The notes beneath the pieces are model-generated. The model was not told the origin of the DNA, searched no databases, and worked only from the letters and a program-made list of their open reading frames with translations. This document shows positions 10,001 through 17,709 of a stretch of DNA of 64,000 nucleotides, piece by piece. The DNA is from CADCVT01 sp036389155 (GTDB lineage: Bacteria > Actinomycetota > Thermoleophilia > Solirubrobacterales > Solirubrobacteraceae), in NCBI GenBank assembly GCA_036389155.1, contig DASVQN010000056.1, positions 1 through 64,000 on the forward strand, given 5' to 3'. A program made the translations under genes and the position numbers. How positions within the stretch are numbered: the stretch's first letter is position 1; each line of letters begins with the position of its first letter.

Positions 10001-11160
10001 CGGGCAGCGACGTCGGCGCGGGCCTGACGGCATTCGACGTCTGGGTGGCCGAGGACACCGGTCCGTACGAGCCGTGGCGCACGGACACGAGCGCCACGTC
10101 GGACGTCTTCCCCGCCGAGGGCGGGCACACGTACAAGTTCAGGTCGGTCGCGCGTGACGCGGTCGGCAACGACGAGGCGCCGCCCGCCGGCGCGGACGTC
10201 GAACGGCTCGTCTCGCACTGCGACGACACCGCTCCCATCGCGGTCGCGACGATCGACGGCCCCGCCGCGCAGGGCGGCTGGCATCCCGCGCCCGTCGAGG
10301 TCGACCTCGAGGGCATCGACGACCCGGGCGGCTTCGGCGTGAACAAGCTGATCTGGTCGGCCACGGGCGCGTCGCCGGGCGGGGCCACGGTGAACGCCGA
10401 CACCACCACCCTTCCGGCCGGCGACGGCGTGACCGAGGTCGCGTTCGCCGCGCGCGACGCCGCGGGCAACCAGAGCGACGAACGGACCGTGACCGTCAAG
10501 GTCGACGCGGGCGACCCGACGATCGACCTGCGCGCGCCGGCCGACGGCGCCCAGGTGAACCTCGGCGACGTCGTGACCGCCGACTTCTCGTGTGCGGACG
10601 CGCGCTCCGGCGTCGCGGACTGCACGGGCTCCGTCCCCAACGGCGCCGCGCTCGACACCGGCGCCCCCGGCCCGCACACCTTCACCGTCACGGCGACCGA
10701 CAAGGCCGGCCACTCGGCGACCATCACGCGCAGCTACACCGTGGCAGCACCCGACGGCGGCACCCCCACCCCGCCCGGCGGCGGCGGCGGCACGACGCCG
10801 CCCCCGCCGACGCCGCCCGGCCCGGCTCCGCGGGCGTTCTCCCGGCCGCCGCTCACGGTGACCGTCGCGAAGGTCGCGGCGCGGAAGGTCACGCTGAAGC
10901 TCGTCAACAAGCAGGCCTTCGCGATCACCGGCCGCGTCCGGCTGGCCGCCGCGACCGGCCGCAAGCGCGCGCTCGCCGGGGCGCGCGCGTTCAGCCTGGC
11001 CTCGTCGGCGCGAGGAACCGTCGTGCTGAAGCTCAACGCCGCGGGGCGCCGCGCGCTGCGTTCGCGTCGTCCCGTCCGCGTCAGGCTCGCGTTCGACCTG
11101 CGCGCCGGGACGCTGCGCGCGTCGTTCGCGAAGTCCGCGCGCCTCCGCCTGAAGCGCTAG
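4003..11160 (+). CDS. Giant multidomain secreted surface protein (beta-helix, Calx-beta, carboxypeptidase-regulatory-like and Ig-like repeats)
   Basis: 2385 residues from GTG 4003. Residues 1-29 are a signal peptide ending APAHA. Residues about 30-740 are repetitive Asn/Gly/Thr-rich strands (GTLTNAAGG-like), probably a beta-helix. About 745-850 is a Calx-beta domain (DDAETTEGNAG to GRILSDD). About 1080-1490 holds roughly five carboxypeptidase regulatory-like modules (GTVRTAGGEPVPGVPV and variants). About 1548-1760 is predicted helical. About 1780-1960 starts with the NDPNDMLGP...YTIRFEN pattern of DUF11-like stalks, followed by Ig/FN3-like repeats, a Gly/Pro linker (about 2250-2270) and an Arg/Lys-rich beta module at the C-terminus. 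It is probably an adhesin or surface stalk. There is no sortase motif or PEP-CTERM. The stop codon overlaps the next gene in CTAG. Confidence 0.85.
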   Translation: MRHGRCRAVGPALAALALMLGAAAPAHARVDPACDKTWDGTTGDWSDGSKWSPAGAPSPSQRACLPGGAYTVTVSGPTSPGGVTVGAGATVVVDSTNPSDTYLDTRSGASLINRGTIQIKDGSVVYANTTTNEGTIEDTGTVGVVPRIEGPLDNTGTIRANLSLQLWPKGGTLTNAAGGTLATAAVNSLLVIVGTGPDTTTLNGQVSNAGTLVTSNGILHLGSVTATGQPIVLSTGSLDPSGSGSAHVRVTSTVELIADIAAGFDVTVYSDAGTGGNLRLGADRTNNGTLTMESVGSAQDVSINAVSGTPRLNNAGTLNVKPGDGGNRFMRVQLTNTAAGNVHVFAGTVLTTDATGGASHTNAGDIVVDATGGFNITSQDAASFTQTAGTITVNGSFLQTAGTHVHQGGSVVGVITMSSPGNAPTLDPSGPGAVTYEIHGTSHLGSDIHSDATVHVLGAPSSSTASLDLTADRTNHGLVRLDSDGDNGAQVITAAGGSLTNAADGTLEILPGGGGARALTRTVNQGFADIRASTTAIHNNSDANVSFVNSGTVELDPAVELRPRGGYQQTGGSIDLDNASIFVPINPGFTDIQGGVLKGSGTIGGPLRNASEVSPGRAAAPAALIHVVSSTWQFGTLNQASYTQTAAGILAVDVNGTTAGTSYDQLEVDGPVTLDGTLEIATGAGFTPNASLPDRFTVVKSDSAPSGTFGTVAGEDSGPYTVRYGDPAPDAVVLQAGGPPAPTTRMSIDDAETTEGNAGTKSLAFTVRLNEAATSEVAAHWQTVADTATAPSDFVAVADQTVTFAPGETQKTINVTVNGDTAAEPIESFLVRLRAPSDAVRLGDARATGRILSDDFAITSVRPAAVGDGGASTFTVRGGDFVAGSAVRLQRAGSPNRDGEVLDIAADRSRIVARFDMTDAAHGAWDLVVTKPGQGGASATADDAVTVVAGAAPRIAVSVTAPAAQRTGWAGRATVSLRNEGLSDAGIELLRIFGTDVELSLEGDTAFTPDAIALNSDDLAERFGGTDVIPAGETRRVVVRFKSTTLVPHATLKVNAEVYPAGHLAAVIDNPISAQHDEEIGEIRGTVRTAGGEPVPGVPVTAIPHRGLGGTDQTGADGTFSMVNLDDGVYEVGVGDEGQAGAARTTVTITPSTRVHTVPLTADVADLAGTVRRPDGQRLAGASVYLVRDDTTIDRTQADGSGAYRFAVVRSGVFDLVAVHPSGRIARLEGVDVTAGTPHGGTTLEAGDRRLEVTVNGPGGPIENARVRLTRNGLGGAIPVVVTDASGVATFPNIPGGDYYVEARAPGLATNSLQSGDLGAGTTTRTLNLATGGTLSGAVSKLAQPLPRAMVIAVARDSGRAARALTDDSGHYTIDHAEAGTYDVWFTGFGVGAKLIGNVAVTQGATTTLNTAMTDTGVEPRFALNRPGGGHQFGALFTIRHVATGAELDAAFAVGDGVAKLGKLPPGEYEVSVTLPGAQPQTHPFTIGTTGTSRRRRVEFNFDEYDSSPWEAIPHGPDPSAGDRPWVDPFSQLPQPELDPKHVANWHLAPLTADYPLPCPKAARLNQLIYSHGRQMTAAYQRWVDAWSYAGQQASNDMGLYLSQAGVIVAKGFLSVRMAFDGPPPGMTEFDVGLLTTAVDQLALREQKLPSEITSQDRADTAQQLTELVTALMLERGGDQIGKGVETFAKGAGSLITILNALRDIDRFKDDVDKLPDDTKKRGDAYQNAAADYKDRVLEMNGLVREFWAAVAACPGPDDGKPKPGGSGGAGVDNRAPNDPNDMLGPAGVGAEGWIPRGQDLPYTIRFENLGPGSEHIPAGQSVASAPAVLVTIEDTLDDDVDIDAVELGDVGWGDVLVSVPPGLTSYHDDITQAGGDIVRVDGALDKATRKLTWTLASIDPETGEQETAADKGFLPPAPAGDPTAGQGFVSYGARGEDGLAHGTEIKAKATIRFDVNPPIDTPEHTNTVDATAPTSSVTSAVQPDPAGAGCLEQIAVQWSGSDVGAGLTAFDVWVAEDTGPYEPWRTDTSATSDVFPAEGGHTYKFRSVARDAVGNDEAPPAGADVERLVSHCDDTAPIAVATIDGPAAQGGWHPAPVEVDLEGIDDPGGFGVNKLIWSATGASPGGATVNADTTTLPAGDGVTEVAFAARDAAGNQSDERTVTVKVDAGDPTIDLRAPADGAQVNLGDVVTADFSCADARSGVADCTGSVPNGAALDTGAPGPHTFTVTATDKAGHSATITRSYTVAAPDGGTPTPPGGGGGTTPPPPTPPGPAPRAFSRPPLTVTVAKVAARKVTLKLVNKQAFAITGRVRLAAATGRKRALAGARAFSLASSARGTVVLKLNAAGRRALRSRRPVRVRLAFDLRAGTLRASFAKSARLRLKR

Positions 11161-13037
11161 CGCAGGCGGCAGACCCAGCCGTACGCGCTGCGCTGCGAGG
11201 GGATCTGCTGCGCGCGGCCGCTCCGCGAGCGCGGCGCGCGCACCGTCGGCAGCAGCGCGAGGTTCTGGGCGAGGAGGTGGTCGGAGGCCGCGCGGCTCAG
11301 CTTCCGCGCCCCGCGCCGCCGGACGAGCGTGCGGTCGACCGCGCGGTTGTCGCGCGGGTTCGCGTCGTCGGCCAGCGTGAGCCGCGCCTGCACGAGGACG
11401 GTGCGCCGCCTCCAGCGCGAGGGCAGCTTCCCCGTGAAGCGCCAGGTCCGCGAGGCGCCGGGGCCGAGCGTCTTCAGGCGGCGGACGAGCCTCGTCCCGC
11501 GGCGCCGCAGCATCCCGCGCGGGACGACGATCTCGACGCGCAGATCGCGCGCCGCCGGGCCGACGAGGTGGCGGACCTTCACGAAGTAGCGGGTGCGCGT
11601 GGCGCGGCGCACGCGGGCGCGGTTGTCGGTGACGGTGAGCGCGACGTTCGGCCGCGCGCCGGCCGGACCGCCCGCGGGCGTCGTCCCGCCGCCGCTCCCG
11701 CTCCCGTCGCCGCCGGGCTCCGGCGCGTTCCCGGGCGGTGCCACCACCGTGGGCAGCGGCGCGTCGCCGGGCTCCGGCCGGTCGAAGCGCAGGACGTCGA
11801 TCCCGCGCGAGTTGTCGAGCGCGTAGACGATCTCGGCCTTCGGGTCGGTCGGCGGGTACAGCGCGCCCCACGTCAGCGTCTTGTTCGGGATCCAGAACCC
11901 GACCTGCCGGATCTCGCGGGGGTTCGACACGTCGAGGAAGCGCGTCCCCTGCTCGTACCACCCCTGCGCCACGAGCCCGCCGCGCACGTCGAAGTAGTGC
12001 GCCGAGCACAGCGACTGGCGCGTGGGATCGATCTCGACCTCCCAGCGGCCGAGGTTGTGCAGCAGGCGCGCCGGCCCGCCCTCGCCCGAGGCGGTGTCGC
12101 CCGAGATCTGCCACGTCTCGAACGAGCCCGCGCCCGCGCACGTCGGCCGGTTGTAGTCCTCCTCGGTGACGGCCACGACGTCGGAGTCCGCCGCCGGGTC
12201 CGCGCCCGCCGGCAGCGCCGCCAGGTTCGCGTTCGTCAGGCGGAAGGAGTTGTGGTGGATGAAGTCGTTGAGCGTCGAGCCGTCGTCGGCGCCGAACGTC
12301 TCGTCGTAGCGGCTGTCGCCCGCCTCGTCCGTCCGGAACACGAGCTTCGGCTTGGGCGGGTTCGACACGTCGTAGGCGGCGGTGCCGCCCGCGCCCGCGA
12401 TCCACGCGAGCCCCGTCCGGTCGAACTGCACGTCGTGCGAGGCCAGGCCGCCCGTCGCCTCCGGCGCGGCGAAGTTGCCGGCGTACTTCGGGTGGGCGGG
12501 GTCGCGCAGGTCGACGATGTCGATCCCGCTGAGCGTCCCGGCGAGGTAGACCCAGCGGCACCCGTCGACGCAGGACGCGGTGTGGCCCGTGCCGTAGCCG
12601 AAGCCCGCGGACCCGAGGACCGGCCCGGTGATGATCCCGCCGTCGGCGAAGCCGGTGTTGAACGAGGTGATGAGCGAGGGGTTCGTCGGGTCCTTGATCG
12701 AGATGACGTGCAGCTGCCCGACGCCCTCGCTCGGGTCGTTGGAGATGAGGGCGACGTCGCCGCCCAGGTCGATGTCCTCGTTCTCGAAGTTCGGCAGCGG
12801 CAAGCGGCCGATCTCGCGCGGCTCGTCGGGCTTGCCGACGTCGTAGATCACCAGGCCGCTCTCGGTCGAGACGTACATGAGCCCGGCGCGGAAGCGGGCG
12901 GAGATCACGCCGGGCTGGACGATCGTGCGCACGAACGAGACGTTCGGCGACGTCTTGGCCGGCGGCTCCTGCGCCGAGGCGACGGGCGCGGCCGCGAGCA
13001 GGCAGAGGAGGACGAGCGCGAGACCGGTTGCCTTCAT
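11157..13037 (-). CDS. Secreted LVIVD-repeat beta-propeller protein with Arg-rich C-terminal module
   Basis: 626 residues. A signal peptide (1-23, ending PVASAQ) is followed by a propeller of LVIVD-type repeats (GLVIYDVGKPDEP, GIDIVDLRDPAHP, AAYDVSNPPKP, RFLDVSNPREI) over about 35-430. A Gly/Pro-rich linker (about 440-475) leads to a C-terminal beta module (about 480-600) rich in Arg. LVIVD proteins are extracellular with unknown biochemical activity. The gene is convergent with the giant secreted-protein gene; both stop codons are read from the same CTAG at 11157-11160. Its ATG lies 55 nt from the chosen start of the divergent GGDEF/HD-GYP gene. Confidence 0.85.
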   Translation of the reverse strand: MKATGLALVLLCLLAAAPVASAQEPPAKTSPNVSFVRTIVQPGVISARFRAGLMYVSTESGLVIYDVGKPDEPREIGRLPLPNFENEDIDLGGDVALISNDPSEGVGQLHVISIKDPTNPSLITSFNTGFADGGIITGPVLGSAGFGYGTGHTASCVDGCRWVYLAGTLSGIDIVDLRDPAHPKYAGNFAAPEATGGLASHDVQFDRTGLAWIAGAGGTAAYDVSNPPKPKLVFRTDEAGDSRYDETFGADDGSTLNDFIHHNSFRLTNANLAALPAGADPAADSDVVAVTEEDYNRPTCAGAGSFETWQISGDTASGEGGPARLLHNLGRWEVEIDPTRQSLCSAHYFDVRGGLVAQGWYEQGTRFLDVSNPREIRQVGFWIPNKTLTWGALYPPTDPKAEIVYALDNSRGIDVLRFDRPEPGDAPLPTVVAPPGNAPEPGGDGSGSGGGTTPAGGPAGARPNVALTVTDNRARVRRATRTRYFVKVRHLVGPAARDLRVEIVVPRGMLRRRGTRLVRRLKTLGPGASRTWRFTGKLPSRWRRRTVLVQARLTLADDANPRDNRAVDRTLVRRRGARKLSRAASDHLLAQNLALLPTVRAPRSRSGRAQQIPSQRSAYGWVCRLR

Positions 13038-13092
13038 GGCGCTAGAAGCTACGGGGGTAAAGAGGGCGGCGCGCCAGACCGATCAACCAGAT

Positions 13093-15789
13093 GTGGGTTC
13101 GCCGGACACGACCGAGAGGCGCCACACGAGCGGGGTCACCACCTCGCTCGTCCTCGCCTACCTGGAGAGCCGCGCCGGCCGCGGCGCGGTCGCGGCCGCG
13201 CTCGCCCACGCCGGGCTCGGCGACCGCGAGACCGACCTGCGCGACGAGGGCTCGTGGCACTCGTTCGAGACGAAGATCCGCCTCTTCGAGGCCGCCGAGG
13301 CCGTCACCGGCGACAGCGAGGTCTGCCGGCGCATGGGCGCCGCGGCACTGGAGCTGAACGTCGCCCCCGCGCTGAAGCTCGCGCTGCGGGCCTTCGGCAC
13401 GCCGCGGATGGTGTACGCGAACGTCGCCCGCGCGAACACCCGCTTCTCGTGGTCGCACCGCATGGACCTCGTGGACCTCGGACCGCGGCGCGCGCGGCTG
13501 CAGTGGGTTGACATCAGCGGCGAGGGCTTCCACCGCCTGGACTGCGACTACAACCGCGGCCTGCTCGCCTGCATCCCGCAGCTCTTCGGCCTGCGCCCCG
13601 CGCACATCAGCCACCCCGAGTGCGCGCTGCGCGGCGGCGAGCGCTGCGTCTACGAGGCACGGTGGGACCACGCGGCGACCGGCGTCCGCGGGCTGCTGCG
13701 CGGCCGGCGCGCGACCCGGCGGCGGATGGCCGCCGCCGCGAGCGAGGAGCACCAGATCGCCGAGGAGCTGCGTTCCTCGCTGCGCGACCTCGTCTCGGCC
13801 CTCGACCTCGACGAGGTCCTCGCCAAGGTGGTCAACCACGCACACGTCGCCGCCGGCGGCCGCGAGTTCCTCATGCTCCTGCGCGACGACGGGGGCGCGC
13901 TGCGTGTCCGCGCGCGCTCCAACGTGCCGCCCGACGTCGCGGACGCCATCGAGCGCTGGGCCGACGCGCGGCCCGAGCTCGGCGACACGTCGGTCGTGCT
14001 CGACGACCTCGACGCCGTGCCCGAGCTGCACGACGAGGTCCGCCGCGCCGTCGGCTCGCTCTGCTCGGCGCCGCTCGTGCTGCGCGACGAGTCGCTCGGC
14101 GCCCTCATCGCCCTCGGCGCCGGCCGCGACGCGTTCTTCCCCCGCGACATCGGGCTGCTCGAGGTCTACGCGGCGCAGGCCGCGATCGCCGTGCACAACG
14201 CGCGCCTCGTCGGTCGGCTGGAGACGTTGGCCAGCCGCGACCCGCTGACCGGCCTGCTCAACCACCGCGAGTTCCACGAGACCCTCGAGCGCGAGATCGA
14301 CCGCGCGCGCCGCCACGACGCCCCGTTCGGCCTGCTCCTGCTCGACGCCGACCGCCTCAAGGACCTCAACGACGAGCGCGGCCACATCGCCGGCGACCGC
14401 GCGCTGCAGGCCGTGGCCGCGGCGATCCGCGACTGCTGCCGCGCCGGCGACATCGCTTTCCGCATCGGCGGGGACGAGTTCGCCGTCCTGCTTCCCCAGG
14501 CCGACGCCGAGGACGTGCACCGCGTCGGCCAGCGGCTGCGGACGACGGTCGCGGCGCTCGACCTCGGCATCGGGCTGTCGTACGGCGCGGCCGCGTGGCC
14601 CGCCGACGCCTCGACCAAGGAGGCGCTGCTCCTGCGCGCCGACGGGCGCCTGTACTCCTCCAAGCCCACCGGGCGCGACCGGCGGGCCGGCGCGACCGCC
14701 CAGGCCGCCGCCGACGGCGAGGCCGGCGGCCGGCGCTCGCTCGTCGAGGAGGTCCTCGGCGTCGCGCGCGAGACGCTCGGGCTCGAGCTCGCCTGCCTGC
14801 TCGAGGTCAAGGGCGGCCACCTCGTCGTCCGCGCGTTCGACGGCGACGGCGCGCCGTTCGCGGTCCGCGCCGGAACGGCGTTCCCCGTGCACGAGACGCT
14901 CGCCCAGCGCCTGACCGACCTCGGGATCGAGCGCGAGCTCGTCGACCCCAGCGAGCATCACCTGCTGCGCGACCTCGGGACGGTGAGCGAGTCCTCGATG
15001 CGGGCGTTCGTCGCGGCGCCGATCCGCCTGTCGACCGGCCGCCTGTTCGGCGTCATCACCAGCGTGTCGCGCACGCCGCGCGGGCCGCTGTCGGCGGGCG
15101 AGCAGCGCCTGCTGACGCTGTTGGGCGAGACCGTCGCGCGCGAGGTCGAGCGCACCGAGCAGGCCGAGGAGGCCGCGATGACGGGCGTCCACGCGCTGCT
15201 CGCCGCGCTCGAGGCACGCGACGACTACACCGGCCAGCACTCGGCGAGCGTCGTCGAGCTCGCGACGCTCGTCGCCCGCGCCCTCGGGCTGACCGAGCGG
15301 GAGATCCGCGCCGTCGAGCACGTCGCCCTCCTGCACGACGTCGGCAAGGTCGGCGTGCCCGACCACGTGCTCCAGAAGCGCGGGGCGCTGACCGAGGACG
15401 AGTGGAAGCTGATGCGCAAGCACCCGCTCATCGGCGAGCGCATCGTCGCCGCGATCCCGCCGCTGGCCCACCTCGCCCCCGCGATCCGCGCCGAGCACGA
15501 GCGCTGGGACGGCGAGGGCTATCCCGACGGCCTCGTCCGGACGCGGATCCCCATCGCGAGCCGGATCGTGTTCGCCTGCGACGCGCTCCACGCGATGACG
15601 AGCGACCGGCCGTACCGCAAGGCGATGCCGCTCGCGGCGGCGCGCGCCGAGCTCGCCGCGAACTCGGGCTCGCAGTTCGACCCGGCCGTCGTCGACGCGC
15701 TCCTCGGCGTGCTCGACGCCGTGGCGTCAGCCGATGGCGTGCTCGATCGCGCCGAGCAGCTCGATCTCGATCCGGACCACGTCGCCTGA
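13093..15789 (+). CDS. Hybrid cyclic-di-GMP enzyme: sensory domain-GAF-GGDEF-GAF-HD-GYP
   Basis: 898 residues from GTG 13093. An N-terminal domain (about 15-190) ends in a CALRGGERCVYEA pattern like V4R sensory domains. A GAF domain follows (about 215-375), then GGDEF (about 385-540) with an intact GGDEF active site near residue 459 and an intact RxxD inhibitory site (RAGD) five residues before it. A second GAF (about 560-690) precedes the HD-GYP domain (about 700-880) with LLHDVGK (His748-Asp749), HERWDGEGYPDGL and SDRPYRK. It can in principle both make and degrade cyclic-di-GMP. The start is uncertain: in-frame ATG 13036 would overlap the divergent start codon. The last 63 nt are antisense to the FAH-family gene. 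Confidence 0.9.
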   Translation: MGSPDTTERRHTSGVTTSLVLAYLESRAGRGAVAAALAHAGLGDRETDLRDEGSWHSFETKIRLFEAAEAVTGDSEVCRRMGAAALELNVAPALKLALRAFGTPRMVYANVARANTRFSWSHRMDLVDLGPRRARLQWVDISGEGFHRLDCDYNRGLLACIPQLFGLRPAHISHPECALRGGERCVYEARWDHAATGVRGLLRGRRATRRRMAAAASEEHQIAEELRSSLRDLVSALDLDEVLAKVVNHAHVAAGGREFLMLLRDDGGALRVRARSNVPPDVADAIERWADARPELGDTSVVLDDLDAVPELHDEVRRAVGSLCSAPLVLRDESLGALIALGAGRDAFFPRDIGLLEVYAAQAAIAVHNARLVGRLETLASRDPLTGLLNHREFHETLEREIDRARRHDAPFGLLLLDADRLKDLNDERGHIAGDRALQAVAAAIRDCCRAGDIAFRIGGDEFAVLLPQADAEDVHRVGQRLRTTVAALDLGIGLSYGAAAWPADASTKEALLLRADGRLYSSKPTGRDRRAGATAQAAADGEAGGRRSLVEEVLGVARETLGLELACLLEVKGGHLVVRAFDGDGAPFAVRAGTAFPVHETLAQRLTDLGIERELVDPSEHHLLRDLGTVSESSMRAFVAAPIRLSTGRLFGVITSVSRTPRGPLSAGEQRLLTLLGETVAREVERTEQAEEAAMTGVHALLAALEARDDYTGQHSASVVELATLVARALGLTEREIRAVEHVALLHDVGKVGVPDHVLQKRGALTEDEWKLMRKHPLIGERIVAAIPPLAHLAPAIRAEHERWDGEGYPDGLVRTRIPIASRIVFACDALHAMTSDRPYRKAMPLAAARAELAANSGSQFDPAVVDALLGVLDAVASADGVLDRAEQLDLDPDHVA

Positions 15790-16515
15790 CGTCAGGAACG
15801 TGGGCGGGTCGGCGAACGCGCCGACGCCCGACGGCGTGCCGGTCAGGATGAGGTCGCCCGGCTCGAGCGTGCACGTCTCGCCGAGGAACGCGACGAGCTG
15901 CGGGATGCCGAAGATGAGGTCGCTGGTACGCGCGTCCTGGCGCAGCTCGCCGTTGACCCACGTCTGCAGGCGCAGGTCCTCCGGGTCCGGCACCTCGTCC
16001 GCCGTCGTGATCCACGGGCCGTACGGGCAGAACCCGTCCGCGCCCTTCGCGCGCGTCCACTGCGGCTCGCGCTTCTGCAGGTCGCGCGCGCTGACGTCGT
16101 CGGCCACCGCGTAGCCCGCGACCTCGCCACCGGAGCCCATGACGACCGCGAGCTCGCCCTCGAAGTCCAGCCGCCGCACGACCTGCGGGCAGCGCACGGG
16201 CGCGTTCGGCGGCGCGGCCGACGCAGGGGTCTTCATGAACACGATCGGCGCCTCCGGCACGCCTCGCCCGCCCTCCTCGGCGTGCAGCCGGTAGTTGAGG
16301 CCGATCCCGAAGATCGCGCGCGGCCGCGGCACCGGCGCGAGCAGCGTCACGTCGGCCAGGGGGAAGGCCTCGCCGCGCGCCTGCGTGCGGTCCCCGGTGG
16401 CGAGCCGGTCGAGCACCGTCTCGCCCGCCGCGAACGCGACGACCTCGTCGCCGCGCACCTCGCCCGCAAACGGGGCGTGGGGGTGCTCGTTGGGTAGGAA
16501 CGTCGCCAGCCGCAA
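15727..16515 (-). CDS. Fumarylacetoacetate hydrolase (FAH) family protein
   Basis: 262 residues. FAH-fold motifs are present: GIGLNYRLHAEE, the metal-binding DFEGELAVVMG, ADDVSARDLQ, and TGTPSGVG before the C-terminal strand. The family hydrolyses or decarboxylates beta-diketone-like acids with Mg or Mn (for example 2-hydroxyhepta-diene-dioate isomerase, acylpyruvase). The exact substrate cannot be read from sequence. The start is a TTG; the N-terminus MRLATF suits the family, and a TANNNT hexamer (TACTCT, 16523-16528) sits 7 nt upstream, compatible with leaderless initiation. It lies between two cyclic-di-GMP genes with no obvious functional link. Confidence 0.85.
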   Translation of the reverse strand: MRLATFLPNEHPHAPFAGEVRGDEVVAFAAGETVLDRLATGDRTQARGEAFPLADVTLLAPVPRPRAIFGIGLNYRLHAEEGGRGVPEAPIVFMKTPASAAPPNAPVRCPQVVRRLDFEGELAVVMGSGGEVAGYAVADDVSARDLQKREPQWTRAKGADGFCPYGPWITTADEVPDPEDLRLQTWVNGELRQDARTSDLIFGIPQLVAFLGETCTLEPGDLILTGTPSGVGAFADPPTFLTSGDVVRIEIELLGAIEHAIG

Positions 16516-16580
16516 GGCCCGAAGAGTAGGTCACGAACGCTCAAGCAGGCCGCGCGGGGTGCCGACTACCCGGGACGTCG

Positions 16581-17699
16581 ATGCGCCTGGTGAACGTGAG
16601 TGAGATCGAGCCCGGAGCCGTCCTCGCGCAGGACGTGCACGCGGGTGAGAGCGGCATCCCGCTGCTGCGGCGCGGCGTGAGCGTCAGCGCGCGCTACGCG
16701 CGGGCGCTGGCGGAGAACGGGATCACCTCGGTCTGGGTCGACGACGAGCTGTCCGAGGACATCACCCCGGTCCCGATCATGACCGAGGAGACGCGGCGCA
16801 AGACGGCGGGCGCCGTCGGCAACGCGCTCAACGAGGCCAAGAACATCATGAAGACGGGCAAGGGGCTGTCCGACACCGCGCTGGCCGACCTCGCCGAGAT
16901 GGCCGAGCTCATCACGCAGGAGGTGCAGAACACGCCGAACGTCGCGCTGCACCTCGCCGACATGCTCGGCGCCGACCAGTACCTCCTCCAGCACGTCGTC
17001 GACGTGACCGCGCTCGGCGTCCTGCTCGCGCGCCGCTGCTTCCAGGAGCACGGCTGGACCGACTTCACCGGCCGCCGGCGCTTCGACGGCCTCGAGCCGC
17101 GGCTGCAGAAGATCGGCCTCGGGCTCCTCCTGCACGACATCGGGAAGCTGGCCATCCCGAAGGAGGTCCTCGACAAGCCCGGCAAGCTGAACGACGCCGA
17201 GTGGGAGGTCATGCGCAAGCACCCCGTCGTCGGCGCCGAGATGCTCGGGCCCGACGCGTCCTTCCTCGTCCGCGCGGTGGTCCGCCACCACCACGAGCGC
17301 CTCGACGGCAAGGGCTACCCCGACGGCCTGGCCGGCGACCGCATCCACCAGTTCGCGCGCATCTCGTCCGTGGCCGACGTGTACGACGCCGTCACCTCCG
17401 AGCGCGTCTACAAGGCCGCCGCCCCGCCCCACATCGGCGTCCAGATCATCCAGGAGGGCGCCGGCACGGCGTTCGACCCCGAGGTCGTCACCGTCTTCCA
17501 GAAGGTCGTCATGCCCTACCCGCCCGGGTACGAGGTCGAGCTCGTCGACGGGCGCAAGGCCGTCGTCATCGAGGTCGACGTCAACGACCCGTACCACCCC
17601 CACGTCCGCATCCGCAACGACGACGGCTCGGTCGAGGAGATCAAGCGGGCGACGCTGGCCGGTCACGAAGGCGACGGCGCACAGCGCGCCGCCGCCTAG
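16581..17699 (+). CDS. HD-GYP domain cyclic-di-GMP phosphodiesterase
   Basis: 372 residues. A short N-terminal domain (about 1-65, the DUF3391-like start common in this family) is followed by an HD-GYP domain with HVVDVT, LLHDIGK (His185-Asp186), KHPVVG, HHHERLDGKGYPDGL and SVADVYDAVTSERVYK. All metal ligands seen in active HD-GYP enzymes are present, so it should hydrolyse cyclic-di-GMP. The C-terminal about 55 residues (PPGYEVELVDGRKAVVIEV) form a small beta domain. ATG 16581 is preceded by only a weak GGGA. The gene is transcribed apart from the hybrid enzyme upstream, with the FAH gene between them on the other strand, and ends 10 nt from the convergent permease gene. Confidence 0.9.
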   Translation: MRLVNVSEIEPGAVLAQDVHAGESGIPLLRRGVSVSARYARALAENGITSVWVDDELSEDITPVPIMTEETRRKTAGAVGNALNEAKNIMKTGKGLSDTALADLAEMAELITQEVQNTPNVALHLADMLGADQYLLQHVVDVTALGVLLARRCFQEHGWTDFTGRRRFDGLEPRLQKIGLGLLLHDIGKLAIPKEVLDKPGKLNDAEWEVMRKHPVVGAEMLGPDASFLVRAVVRHHHERLDGKGYPDGLAGDRIHQFARISSVADVYDAVTSERVYKAAAPPHIGVQIIQEGAGTAFDPEVVTVFQKVVMPYPPGYEVELVDGRKAVVIEVDVNDPYHPHVRIRNDDGSVEEIKRATLAGHEGDGAQRAAA

Positions 17700-17709
17700 T
17701 CGCGACCGT

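Noticed and set aside
3448..12561. A 3037-codon open frame on the minus strand
   Set aside because: It runs antisense to the secreted-protein gene, is composed of Arg/Ala/Asp-rich low-information sequence, and reflects GC-biased third positions. The plus-strand frame has the signal peptide and recognisable domains.
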